Below, piece by piece: positions 7,488-15,825 of a stretch of DNA of 32,812 nucleotides. The position numbers and the translations under genes are program-made. The stretch is from Kiritimatiellia bacterium (GTDB taxonomy: Bacteria; Verrucomicrobiota; Kiritimatiellia; CAIQIC01; Lenti-01): contig JAQUJC010000038.1 in NCBI GenBank assembly GCA_028681135.1, forward strand, positions 1 to 32,812. Direction: 5' to 3'. Position 1 is the first letter of the stretch. Each line of letters begins with the position of its first letter. The notes beneath the pieces are model-generated. The model ran no database searches and was not told the DNA's origin. It worked only from the letters and a program-made list of their open reading frames with translations.

Positions 7488-8717
7488 TTACAGCAAGCCA
7501 AAGGCCTCTGCAAACGCCTTCTTCACGTGTCCCTTGATCAGGACCAGGTGGTTGCCCAGCGGCTCACGCATCAGCTCGGCCAGGGCCGCACTCGGCACCC
7601 GCACCTGGACCTGCGACCGGCACAAATGCTCGTCATGGTGATTTTCAAGCAACGACCCCTCCGCCCCCCACCAGCGCTCCATTTCCGCCCCGCCGAGACG
7701 CAGCAGTGTCACTGGACCCGTCGGGAACGACCCCGCAATACCAATGCCCTGGCCGGACTCAAAGTGTGACATCATGCGGTGCGCCTCCACCAGCCCCAAA
7801 GGGACGGTGCAATGCGCCAGCAGGATGAGCCCCTTGGCCAGGTCCATATCGGACGGATTCGCCATCCACCCCACCCGCCCCGTCAAATGCCACAGCCACC
7901 GCAACAGAATAATCGACGGGATATCGCCTTCGCAGCCGGCCGATATGCCTTCGTCCGCTAGCCGCGAAAGCGCCACACAGCCCGTGGCCCCCTCCTGCTG
8001 CAGTAGATCGAAGCAGCGAACCGTGACCGCCGATAAGCGGTAGCGTTCCACTAGCACCTTGAGGCCGCGATACACCCCCACCGATCGCGCGAAATCTTCC
8101 GCCGCCGCCCCGTCCGTAGATGCCGCCCGCTCCCAGGCCTCGAACTCCGGCCCCGCTTGCGGAGCCGGGTCCTGGGCCATCTGCGTCCGCAGTTCGTCCA
8201 TTTCCAGCGGAATCACCTTAACGCCAAAACGCTGCGCCACCACCTCCGCCCCCTGCGAACTCGCCACCAACCACTCGGAACTCTCTCCCACCACCCCCAG
8301 ACGCTCGGATGCCAACCGTTCCCGGGCCTGGAGACAACCGGCCGTTTGCTTGATATCGGCCAGCGTAGATCCATCCTGGGGGCCCCGCAACAAGTAGATT
8401 CGCCCTTGCCCGCCCTCCTGATGCACCTGCGCCAGAATTTCCAGCGCGGCTGGCAGCGAGTTATGGCGCGGATGGGCAATCAGTAGCATGGGCCCCCCCC
8501 GCCCCTGTTGGATGCGAGACCGGTAGCGGCGGATCACGTCGCGCTCGACTCCGCCCGTTTGGATGAAATGGAAGGCCACCTGCTCCCCATCCGCCACCGC
8601 CCCGTCCGTACGCCGCCCCCCCGCCTCCCGCAAGGCCTTCTCGATATCCCCCAGCAAAAGACTCAATTGTTGACGGTCGTGCAGACTCGACGCCATTGGG
8701 ATGTAAAGAAAACTCAT
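7488..8717 (-). CDS. FucI-like (L-fucose isomerase C-terminal-like) protein
   Basis: The 409-residue protein resembles the L-fucose/L-arabinose isomerase-like superfamily. A Rossmann-like N-terminal half is followed by RCFDLL and CEGDIPSIILL (around residues 275-310), where Glu and Asp match the metal/substrate positions of this fold. A C-terminal barrel with a GHVKKAF end follows. The likely role is sugar isomerisation or a related ketose/aldose reaction, but the substrate is not evident. I placed the start at the ATG at 8717, with AAGGAG ten bases upstream. The open frame continues upstream to 8903 only because it reads antisense through the tRNA-Arg gene, which gives a well-known spurious peptide. 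Confidence 0.75.
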   Translation of the reverse strand: MSFLYIPMASSLHDRQQLSLLLGDIEKALREAGGRRTDGAVADGEQVAFHFIQTGGVERDVIRRYRSRIQQGRGGPMLLIAHPRHNSLPAALEILAQVHQEGGQGRIYLLRGPQDGSTLADIKQTAGCLQARERLASERLGVVGESSEWLVASSQGAEVVAQRFGVKVIPLEMDELRTQMAQDPAPQAGPEFEAWERAASTDGAAAEDFARSVGVYRGLKVLVERYRLSAVTVRCFDLLQQEGATGCVALSRLADEGISAGCEGDIPSIILLRWLWHLTGRVGWMANPSDMDLAKGLILLAHCTVPLGLVEAHRMMSHFESGQGIGIAGSFPTGPVTLLRLGGAEMERWWGAEGSLLENHHDEHLCRSQVQVRVPSAALAELMREPLGNHLVLIKGHVKKAFAEAFGLL

Positions 8718-8825
8718 CTGGCTAGGGCTCCTTTGCGTTGGCCGTACGGTACATGGTTTTGCCCGCTTCGGCAACAGCAGACTTGAAAGCCCCCCCGATT
8801 TATGGTTGAAGCAAGACCGTCCCAC

Positions 8826-8902
8826 GCCCCGGTAGCTCAGTTGGACAGAGCGGCGGTTTCCTAAACCGTAGGTCGGAGGTTCGATCCCTCTCCGGGGTAC
8901 CA
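8826..8902 (+). tRNA. tRNA-Arg (anticodon CCU)
   Basis: A full cloverleaf can be drawn. The acceptor stem GCCCCGG pairs with CCGGGGT, followed by A and an encoded CCA. The D arm is GCTC...GAGC, the anticodon stem is GCGGT/ACCGT with loop TTCCTAA, and the T arm contains GGTTCGATCC. The anticodon CCT reads the AGG codon. The 77 bases include CCA. Confidence 0.96.
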
Positions 8903-9199
8903 CGTGCGCTATAGGCCCCCACGCCCTCGCAGCGCGGGTGAATCAGGCAGGAACCCGCCATCCGGAAAATCCTGCTTATCCTGTCATAATAATGCGGTTT
9001 TTCAGTCCCAATTTCCTGCTTTCCTGATTTCCAGATTCATTCACTAAAGGGGTTCGCGTCCGGCCAGGGCGATGGCGCTAACACTATTTTCTTTATGCGC
9101 GTCGAGTCCTATGTATACTCTCTTTACAGTAAACAGACTGAACGCATCCAACTTCAGCCATTGGGTTGCTCATGAACGTATCAACCAAAGGACGCAACA
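8903..9199. other. Intergenic region after tRNA-Arg
   Basis: No gene is seen. An AATCCTGCTTATCCTGTC segment near 8968 contains ATCCTG twice, ten bases apart. TTTCCTGCTTTCCTGATTTC near 9013 is a further similar pattern, so the stretch may hold a small dispersed repeat. A TATACT sequence at 9114-9119 is a possible -10 box for the gene at 9200. Confidence 0.35.
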
Positions 9200-9610
9200 A
9201 TGAAACTAAAGATGATGATATGCACATTATTTCTTGCATTTAGTTCAGTGCTTTTAGCCGCAGAAGACTATCAACTTAGCACTCATGTTCTGGATACAAC
9301 TCTTGGCAAACCAGGGCAAGGGGTTGTCGTCACGCTAGAAAAACGAAATATGAAAGGGGAATGGGTCGTCGTTGGAAGTAAAACAACCAATGAAGATGGT
9401 CGTATTGGTTCATTCTTGGAACGCGGAGAAGCGGTATCTCATGTTGGAGTATATCGTTTTACTTTCCAGTTAGCGAACTACTTTCAAAAGCAAGGCAAGA
9501 CGACAGTATTTCCGGAAGCGGTCATCATCTTCAACATTGACAGCGACGAGCACTATCATATCCCGTTAGTCGTGACCCCTTACGCGCTTTCGACATATCG
9601 TGGGAGTTGA
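9200..9610 (+). CDS. 5-hydroxyisourate hydrolase (transthyretin-like), exported
   Basis: The 136-residue protein has a signal peptide (MKLKMMICTLFLAFSSVLLA) and then the 5-hydroxyisourate hydrolase fold. The STHVLD segment contains the N-terminal active-site histidine, DGRI carries the conserved arginine region, and the C-terminus is HYHIPLVVTPYALSTYRGS with the signature YRGS. The enzyme converts 5-hydroxyisourate, the product of urate oxidation, to OHCU. AAAGGA seven bases upstream supports the start. The gene is much richer in A/T than its neighbours, which suggests recent acquisition. No other uric-acid gene is nearby. A weak hairpin (TGGCTTA 9627-9633 with TAAGCCA 9654-9660) lies before crtN. 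Confidence 0.92.
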   Translation: MKLKMMICTLFLAFSSVLLAAEDYQLSTHVLDTTLGKPGQGVVVTLEKRNMKGEWVVVGSKTTNEDGRIGSFLERGEAVSHVGVYRFTFQLANYFQKQGKTTVFPEAVIIFNIDSDEHYHIPLVVTPYALSTYRGS

Positions 9611-9681
9611 TCGAAAACGAAGAAATTGGCTTACGTCAGAATCAGAGCAGAGTTAAGCCATCATAAATTCTGGAGAAAGCT

Positions 9682-11199
9682 ATGAGTAAGAAATCAACTC
9701 CGCATGTTGTAATTGTTGGCGCAGGCCCCGGCGGTCTGACGTGCGCGATGATTCTGGCCCATCGCGGTGTTCGGGTGACGGTCCTGGAGGCTAAAGAGCA
9801 GGTGGGCGGGCGGAATGCCGCCATCCGTCTGGGCCCCTACACCTTCGACACCGGCCCCACCTTCCTGATGCTGCAGCAGATTCTGGATGAAGTCTTCGAA
9901 GAGTCCGGCGCCACCACCAACGAGCTGCTCGATGTGCACACGCTGGATCCGATGTATCATCTGGTCTTCAGCGACAAGGCCATGAAGGTCACGCCCAACC
10001 ATGAGCAGATGAAGGCAGAAATCGACCGATGCTTCCCGGGAAAGGGTGAACGGTATGACCGGTTCATCGTGCAGGAAAAGGAGCGCTTCAAGTTTCTCTA
10101 CCCCTGCCTGCAGAAACCCTATCACCGCTTCCTCACGCTGCTGCATCCCGATGTTCTCCGCGCGCTGCCACACCTGGCGTTGGGCAAGTCCCTCTATGAT
10201 GTCGTGTTCGACCTGTTCGGCGACGAGGACCTGGCGCTGTCCTTCACGTTCCAGTCGAAATATCTCGGCATGTCCCCGTGGGAGTGCCCCGGGCTATTTT
10301 CCATGATTCCCTATATCGAACATGGCCTGGGCATCACCCATGTGACTGGCGGCCTAAGCCGCATCTCCGACGCCATGGCCGAGGTGGCGGCCCGGAACGA
10401 GGCGGACATCCGCTGCTCCGCGCCGGTCAAGCGGGTGCTGGTCAAGAACGGAAAGGCCTGCGGAGTAGAGCTGGAGGACGGTGAACGCATCGACGCCGAT
10501 GACGTCGTTCTGAATGCGGACTTCGGCTATGCAGCGACTCACCTCTTCGATCCGGGCATCCTCAAGAAATACACCCCGGAAAAGCTGAAGAAAATGAAAC
10601 TCTCTTGTTCCACCTACATGCTGTATCTCGGGACGGACAAGGAGTGGGATCTTCCGCATCATGCCATCTATTTTGCAAACGACTATCGCGCGAATGTGGA
10701 AGGCATCTTCAAGGGCGACAAGCCGACCGACGATATTTCGTTCTATGTGCGCAACGCCTCCGCCACCGATCCGACGCTGGCGCCCGCCGGTCACTCCGCC
10801 ATCTATGTGCTAGTTCCGGTGCCCAACACGCGGAGTGGACTCGACTGGTCGGAAGATAGCGGATTCCGCGAAACTGTTCTCAATGCCCTGGAGAAGCGGG
10901 CGGGCATGACCGGAATCCGCGACCATATCCGGGAAGAGAAAATCCTGACGCCCAACGACTGGGACACGGAATACGGCGTCTATGACGGCGCCACGTTCAA
11001 CCTGTCCCACAATCTCGGTCAGATGCTCTACCTCCGCCCCCGGAACGAGTTTGAAGAAGTGAAAAACTGCTATCTGACCGGCGGCGGCACGCATCCCGGC
11101 AGCGGACTGCCCACCATTTATGAATCCGGTCGCATCGCGGCCAATCTGATCTCCAAGAAATACCACTTGGACTTCGTCACAAAAAACCTCGAAATCTGA
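9682..11199 (+). CDS. crtN: CrtN-type 4,4'-diapophytoene desaturase
   Basis: The 505-residue FAD-dependent desaturase has the dinucleotide-binding motif VIVGAGPGGL at residues 10-19, GGRN near 42-45 and the substrate-site segment YTFDTGPTFLML. It closely follows the Staphylococcus CrtN pattern: GLFSMIPYIEHGLGITHVTGG, SCSTYMLYLG, a NDYRANVEGIF segment and a C-terminal THPGSGLPTI. It would desaturate 4,4'-diapophytoene stepwise to diaponeurosporene. GGAGA five bases upstream supports the ATG. It is transcribed convergently to the rest of the carotenoid genes and lies 72 bases after the hydroxyisourate hydrolase gene. Subfamily assignment rests on motif resemblance and on the crtP, crtQ, crtO and crtM neighbours. 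Confidence 0.88.
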   Translation: MSKKSTPHVVIVGAGPGGLTCAMILAHRGVRVTVLEAKEQVGGRNAAIRLGPYTFDTGPTFLMLQQILDEVFEESGATTNELLDVHTLDPMYHLVFSDKAMKVTPNHEQMKAEIDRCFPGKGERYDRFIVQEKERFKFLYPCLQKPYHRFLTLLHPDVLRALPHLALGKSLYDVVFDLFGDEDLALSFTFQSKYLGMSPWECPGLFSMIPYIEHGLGITHVTGGLSRISDAMAEVAARNEADIRCSAPVKRVLVKNGKACGVELEDGERIDADDVVLNADFGYAATHLFDPGILKKYTPEKLKKMKLSCSTYMLYLGTDKEWDLPHHAIYFANDYRANVEGIFKGDKPTDDISFYVRNASATDPTLAPAGHSAIYVLVPVPNTRSGLDWSEDSGFRETVLNALEKRAGMTGIRDHIREEKILTPNDWDTEYGVYDGATFNLSHNLGQMLYLRPRNEFEEVKNCYLTGGGTHPGSGLPTIYESGRIAANLISKKYHLDFVTKNLEI

Positions 11200-11352
11200 C
11201 GGCTTTCCGTCCCAGGGGATGGCTCCAGTGGTTCTGTCGATACTACATGGGGATGTGTTTCGAGGATGACGAGCGCCAGATCAAGCGCAGGAAGGGCATA
11301 TGGCACCATATTACCCAACTGAAGAAACAGCCGGGAAGCCGTCGCTTCGTAC

Positions 11353-12723
11353 TTACTTCATCATCCAGGAATAGGCTTTTTTCATCAGGGATAGGGAGAG
11401 GCTCTGCGGTTTGTAGCGAAAATGGGGATCCGGCCACAGGGACCGCCACATCACCGCTTTTTGATTGCTGAACGTGAGAAACCCCTGCTCCCCCCGATAT
11501 TTTCCCATGCCACTGGCCCCGACCCCACCGAACGGCAACTCAGCGGGCAGAATCTGACTGATGGTGTCATTCATGCACATGGTGCCGGCCGAAATCGTCC
11601 GGATGAAGGTGTCCATTTGGGATTTTTCCTTGCAGAACAGATAAGCCGCCAACGGTTTGGGACGTGCCCAAATGAACTCACAGGCCTGCTCGAACGAGTC
11701 CACCGGTAGCACCGGCAGCAGGGGGCCAAAAATTTCCTCCTGCATGATCGGCTTCGCAGGATCCACACCCGTCAGAACCGTTGTCTCCATTTTCAAGGTG
11801 GTATCATCCGATCCCCCACCCGCCACGATTTCGCCATCAGACATCAACCGGATCAGTCGGTCAAAATGAGGCCGACTGACAATATGACTGCGGGAATCCG
11901 ACACCCGTTCATCTGGCCAAAGCTCTCGCAGGGCTTTTTGAAGCGCCTCAAGCAGAGGTTTTTCCACTTCCTTTTCGACGAGCACATAGTCCGGCGCCAC
12001 GCAGGTCTGCCCCGCGTTCAGCACCTTGCCCCACAGAATCCGGCGGGCGGTTGTTTCCAGGGGCGCATCCCGGCAGACGACACAGGGCGATTTGCCACCC
12101 AGCTCCAGCGTCACCGGCACCAGGTTGCGGGCGGCCTGTTCGGCCACCAGCCGGCCTGTGGCTGTGGAACCGGTGAAAAAGATATGATCGAACGGCTGTG
12201 CCACCAATTCTTCCGCCGTGTCACGGCCACCGAGACACACATGAACATGAGCCGGATCAAAGGCGTCACGACAGATTTCGTCGATCACACGCGCAGTTTC
12301 GGGGGCCAATTCAGACGGTTTCAGGCACGCCGCATTTCCAGCGGCCAAAGCCGAAACCAAAGGAGACATCATCAGTTGAAAGGGATAATTCCATGGGCCG
12401 AGGATCAGCACCACGCCCAGAGGCTCCGGCAGGCTTTTTGCGCGCGCCATCCAGGTCACCAGCGGCACGGGGCAGCGACGGCCTTTCATCCATGAACGCA
12501 GATGCGCCTGGGCATGGGCGATATCGCGCAGGACAAACCCGATCTCTGATGTGTACGCTTCAATCGCCGACTTACCGAGATCTTCATTCAAGGCTTTCAG
12601 CAAGGATGGTTCAGCGGCCCGAATCGCACGGGCGAATTGCTCCAGCGCAGACCGTCGGGCCTCCGGCGACCGCACTGCACCACTTTGGATCCATTCCCGC
12701 TGCGCTGAAGGGGCTGATGTCAT
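11353..12723 (-). CDS. aldH: Aldehyde dehydrogenase of the carotenoid operon (AldH type)
   Basis: The 456-residue protein is a class-3-type aldehyde dehydrogenase, with GPWNYPF at 109-115, cofactor loop FTGSTATG at 183-190, general base in LELGGK (Glu207) and catalytic Cys241 in GQTCVAPDY. The C-terminus is hydrophobic and lysine-containing. Its start ATG overlaps the crtO stop (ATGA), so it is the last gene of the carotenoid operon. In staphyloxanthin synthesis an AldH oxidises 4,4'-diaponeurosporenal to the carboxylic acid before glycosylation. In Staphylococcus aureus that gene lies far from the crt operon, whereas here it is built in. The family is certain; the carotenoid-aldehyde substrate is inferred from context. 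Confidence 0.85.
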   Translation of the reverse strand: MTSAPSAQREWIQSGAVRSPEARRSALEQFARAIRAAEPSLLKALNEDLGKSAIEAYTSEIGFVLRDIAHAQAHLRSWMKGRRCPVPLVTWMARAKSLPEPLGVVLILGPWNYPFQLMMSPLVSALAAGNAACLKPSELAPETARVIDEICRDAFDPAHVHVCLGGRDTAEELVAQPFDHIFFTGSTATGRLVAEQAARNLVPVTLELGGKSPCVVCRDAPLETTARRILWGKVLNAGQTCVAPDYVLVEKEVEKPLLEALQKALRELWPDERVSDSRSHIVSRPHFDRLIRLMSDGEIVAGGGSDDTTLKMETTVLTGVDPAKPIMQEEIFGPLLPVLPVDSFEQACEFIWARPKPLAAYLFCKEKSQMDTFIRTISAGTMCMNDTISQILPAELPFGGVGASGMGKYRGEQGFLTFSNQKAVMWRSLWPDPHFRYKPQSLSLSLMKKAYSWMMK

Positions 12724-13214
12724 GCTGTGATCTCCCTGCTTTGATTCTTGTCGAGAATCCGGTCCATCCGAATTCGATTATAGCGCTGAATGAAAATACA
12801 GGGAAGATTAGCCAAGAGGCCATACACCACATTGAGGACGGCAATGCCCGGCGGATTCCAGATAAAAAACAGACCCGATGAGAGAAGAACAACCCAGTGC
12901 ACCGCCTCCCCGCGTCGTGTTTCCAGTTGAAACCGAAGCAGGTACTCCGTCCCCGAGGAAAGCATCTGCTTCTTAGGAAACCCTCCCCGGAACCAGGGGG
13001 CCGCATCCGGGATTCTGTCTTTCCATTTTTTGATGCGCAGCACCTGCTCATAGAGCCATCCCGAACGCTCAAAAGACCGAGGCCGGCTCCACCCCGTTCG
13101 GGTGGCAAAACAATGGTTCGGCAGGCGAGTGCCGCACCAGGAAACCGCGACATGAATCGTCCCCCATGCGAACCCGTTGATTGCGACAAAATAGATGACC
13201 TCTCCGGTTGTCAT
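12720..13214 (-). CDS. crtO: CrtO-type glycosyl-4,4'-diaponeurosporenoate acyltransferase
   Basis: The 164-residue membrane protein has the length and landmarks of Staphylococcus CrtO: WCGTRLP near residues 27-32, RSFERSG, IKKWKDRIPD (61-70), an LETRRGEAVHW segment (97-107) and LANLPCIFIQRYNR (134-147). Hydrophobic stretches at about 6-24, 106-118 and 122-143 suggest it is membrane-embedded. In staphyloxanthin biosynthesis CrtO attaches a fatty acyl chain to the glucose of the carotenoid. The start at 13214 overlaps the crtQ stop (ATGA); upstream in-frame starts would only read through crtQ. The stop overlaps the aldH start in the same way. Confidence 0.9.
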   Translation of the reverse strand: MTTGEVIYFVAINGFAWGTIHVAVSWCGTRLPNHCFATRTGWSRPRSFERSGWLYEQVLRIKKWKDRIPDAAPWFRGGFPKKQMLSSGTEYLLRFQLETRRGEAVHWVVLLSSGLFFIWNPPGIAVLNVVYGLLANLPCIFIQRYNRIRMDRILDKNQSREITA

Positions 13215-14317
13215 GCTCCCACACTTTGCTGCGGGGGGGGAATTGTTCGGCCCTTCCAGGTCACGGTCTGCCCGGTCTTCATGCGGACGGCGGAACGAAT
13301 AAAGACAAAAAAGAAAAAGAACAGGAGCACCGGATAAAGAAAAGAGGCCCACCCGGCAAACGAACCGATCTGACGCAAGAACCAAAAAAATTGAAGCACA
13401 TAAAGCGCATAGATCATCAGACTCCATGTGACCGGTGTAGCAAGTAAGGCCGCCACGAGTGGCATCATGAACGCCATCACGGCCCCGGACAGCCAGGCAA
13501 TGGATACCAGCAGATCACGTGTCCGGGTTCTGGACGCCCCGAAGGCGAAGGCTTTGGTCCACCCCTCAATTAGACTCCGGAGGCCATTTGTATACATGCG
13601 CATATGAACAACCTCTCGCCCCCCCATGCACACTACGGGAACCCCTGCTTCAATCAGTCGCTGACCCATCACCATATGCTCGAGAATCTCTCCCCGCACA
13701 CGGTCATGGCCCCCCACCTGTTGATAGGCAGTCCGGTCAATCAGCAGAAACGGACCGAACAGCCCAGAGGGATGGTGGGGAGAATCAAACAGTGAAAAAG
13801 CTCCCATCCCAGCATAGGTCATCAGATTGAACAGGCCGGACAACTGCTCTACCGCGCCATGAACATCATGATAGGGCCCTAGGGATAGCGCCTGGACTCC
13901 GGATTCACCATAGACAGAAAGGATTCGCTTCAGGGCATCGGGCTGCAACACCGTATCGGCATCCAGAAAAAGAAGCACATCGCCATGGGACTCGATGGCG
14001 CCCTGCTGACAGGCCCAGGTTTTGCCCCGCCAGCCGACGGGAAGCGGCGAAGCGGGAAGGACCGTGGCCCCCGCCTCTTCAGCGATTCGCACCGTTTCAT
14101 CCTCGGAGCCATCATCCACCACAAGCAAATCCACTGGTTGGATGGACTGCTGGCGGATCGAGGAGACCAGTCGACCGATGGTCCCCGCCTCGTTCCGGGC
14201 GGGGATAATGATGGATACCGAAGGGAGCGTCCGTTCCAAGGTCGCGGGAGGGCACGTCGGAATTTTCCATATCAGGACAAACCCCATCGCCCAGAGGCAG
14301 GCCGCGATCCAGAACAT
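13211..14317 (-). CDS. crtQ: CrtQ-type diaponeurosporenoate glucosyltransferase
   Basis: The 368-residue family 2 glycosyltransferase has an N-terminal membrane helix (residues 3-19), the GT2 start SVSIIIPARNEAG (33-45), VVDDGSEDET (66-75) and DADT (119-122). The central LFNLMTYAGMGAFSLFD, RMYTNGLRSLIEGWTKAFAFGA and hydrophobic C-terminal helices follow Staphylococcus CrtQ. It would transfer glucose onto the carotenoid carboxylate. I chose the ATG at 14317, which shares one base with the crtP stop (TGATG) and has AGGGG upstream; the open frame to 14371 lies inside crtP. A run of eight G (13233-13240) close to its 3' end could alter the last few residues by slippage. Confidence 0.9.
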   Translation of the reverse strand: MFWIAACLWAMGFVLIWKIPTCPPATLERTLPSVSIIIPARNEAGTIGRLVSSIRQQSIQPVDLLVVDDGSEDETVRIAEEAGATVLPASPLPVGWRGKTWACQQGAIESHGDVLLFLDADTVLQPDALKRILSVYGESGVQALSLGPYHDVHGAVEQLSGLFNLMTYAGMGAFSLFDSPHHPSGLFGPFLLIDRTAYQQVGGHDRVRGEILEHMVMGQRLIEAGVPVVCMGGREVVHMRMYTNGLRSLIEGWTKAFAFGASRTRTRDLLVSIAWLSGAVMAFMMPLVAALLATPVTWSLMIYALYVLQFFWFLRQIGSFAGWASFLYPVLLFFFFFVFIRSAVRMKTGQTVTWKGRTIPPPQQSVGA

Positions 14318-15825
14318 CAAGGACCCCTCTGGTCCTGGGCCACAATGCGCTGTGCCACTTGCTGACCGCACAGAAAGACCATCGGCATGCCGCCTCCGGG
14401 ATTCACAGAGCCACCGGTGAAAAACAGATTGGCAACCTGCTGACTCTGCTTGCGCGCCTTGAAAGACAGATTTTTGAACCGATCACTGACCACACCATAG
14501 ATCGACCCCCCGTTGGAGTAATACTGCTTTTCGATATCCTGAGGGGTCCAGAAATGTTCAAACACAATGTGCTCTCTCAGGTTCGCGCACCCCATGCGTT
14601 CCATCTTATCCAGGACCCGATTTTTGAGCGCCACATAGTCTTCATGCGGCACCGGCCGCTCCGGATCCAGATATGGAATGTGCGGAAGAATCTTCAGACA
14701 GTCACAGCCTTCCGGCGCGACGGCCGGATCGGTTCGGGACGCGGCAACTACATACAGGGTGGGATCATGCGGCAGCACCTTTTTCTGGAATACATCCCGG
14801 AAATGATTCTTCTGATTCCCGGAAAAGAAAAAGTTATGATGTGCTAGCGCCTCATATTTGCAATCCAGGCCAATATCAATCACCAGACCGGAGCAGGCCG
14901 GTTCCAAGCGTTTTTGCAGGGGCTTCACTATCGCCTCCGGCTCCTGGAGCAACCGCTTCATGGCCGGGATCACCTCCATATTGGACACGACATAGTCCGC
15001 CTCGATTTCACGCCCATCGGCCAGACGAATACCGCGCACCGCCTGGCGGTCATCCGTCCGCAGGATGTCGGTCACCTCGGCACCGAGATTGATTTCAATT
15101 TCCAGTTCGCGCATCAGCTTCTCCAGCCCCTGCGCCAGGCCATACATCCCCCCCATCACGTACCAGAGGTCATAACGAAACTGGATGGTGGGCAGACAGT
15201 TCATGAACGCTGGCGCGCGGTAGGCCGAGGAGCCGACATATTTAATGAAGAAATCAAAGATATTCTGGAAATAAGACGTTTTGAAGTAGCGCCTGACGCT
15301 CCCATGCATACTTCTGAACAGATCGAATTTTGGGAAATTCATCAGGCCGTAGAATTCGCGGAATTCCCTCGCACTGTCCAATCCCTGTTCAAAATAGCCA
15401 CGATTCACCAGGTCGTAGAGTTTCCCGGAATAGGCCAGGAATCGGGACACCGAGGAGGCCGGCTCCCCCACTTTTGCCGCTTCATGCTCCATCTGTCGCA
15501 TGTCAGGGGTCAGGTCGATGACGGTGCCATCTTCAAAAAAGTTGCGCCAATGCGGACGAATGGGGCAAATCGGCACATAGTCCTCCATGCGCTTTCCAGC
15601 CTTCGCAAAGGTCCGGGCAAAGAGGTCTGGCAGCGTGAGAATGGAAGGCCCCAGATCAAATTGATACCCCTGCTCGGCGAGCACGTTCAGTTTACCGCCG
15701 ATCTTTTGGTTTTTTTCAAAAATCCGAACGCCATAGCCTTCAATTGCCAACGAGAGCGCGGCCGATATTCCCCCCAGCCCCGACCCGATAACCACCACTT
15801 GTTTTGTATTTGAAGATGCCATCAT
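14317..15825 (-). CDS. crtP: CrtP-type 4,4'-diaponeurosporene oxygenase
   Basis: The 502-residue FAD-dependent protein resembles desaturases, with VVVIGSGLGGIS at residues 9-20 and KIGGKLN at 41-47. Its substrate-region landmarks are those of Staphylococcus CrtP: FDLGPSILTLP, HWRNFFEDGTVIDL, FFIKYVGSSAYRAPA, VSNMEVIP, HHNFFFSGN, VLPHDPTLYVV, ILPHIPYLD and SVNPGGGMPMV. CrtP oxidises a terminal methyl group of diaponeurosporene to the aldehyde. The start is either the ATG at 15825, overlapping the stop of the TPR gene, or the next ATG at 15822. Translational coupling to the TPR gene is likely in both cases. Confidence 0.9.
   Translation of the reverse strand: MMASSNTKQVVVIGSGLGGISAALSLAIEGYGVRIFEKNQKIGGKLNVLAEQGYQFDLGPSILTLPDLFARTFAKAGKRMEDYVPICPIRPHWRNFFEDGTVIDLTPDMRQMEHEAAKVGEPASSVSRFLAYSGKLYDLVNRGYFEQGLDSAREFREFYGLMNFPKFDLFRSMHGSVRRYFKTSYFQNIFDFFIKYVGSSAYRAPAFMNCLPTIQFRYDLWYVMGGMYGLAQGLEKLMRELEIEINLGAEVTDILRTDDRQAVRGIRLADGREIEADYVVSNMEVIPAMKRLLQEPEAIVKPLQKRLEPACSGLVIDIGLDCKYEALAHHNFFFSGNQKNHFRDVFQKKVLPHDPTLYVVAASRTDPAVAPEGCDCLKILPHIPYLDPERPVPHEDYVALKNRVLDKMERMGCANLREHIVFEHFWTPQDIEKQYYSNGGSIYGVVSDRFKNLSFKARKQSQQVANLFFTGGSVNPGGGMPMVFLCGQQVAQRIVAQDQRGP

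Noticed and set aside
8718-8903. N-terminal extension of the FucI-like frame
   Set aside because: It reads antisense through tRNA-Arg and yields a well-known spurious peptide (RGIEPPTYGLGNRRSVQ...). The ATG at 8717 with AAGGAG is the better start.
11247-11471. Plus-strand ORF between crtN and aldH
   Set aside because: No ribosome-binding site, no family resemblance, and it runs into the aldH 3' end. The convergent gap seems empty.
14914-15813. Plus-strand ORF of 299 codons opposite crtP
   Set aside because: Shadow of crtP; no signal or domain pattern of its own.
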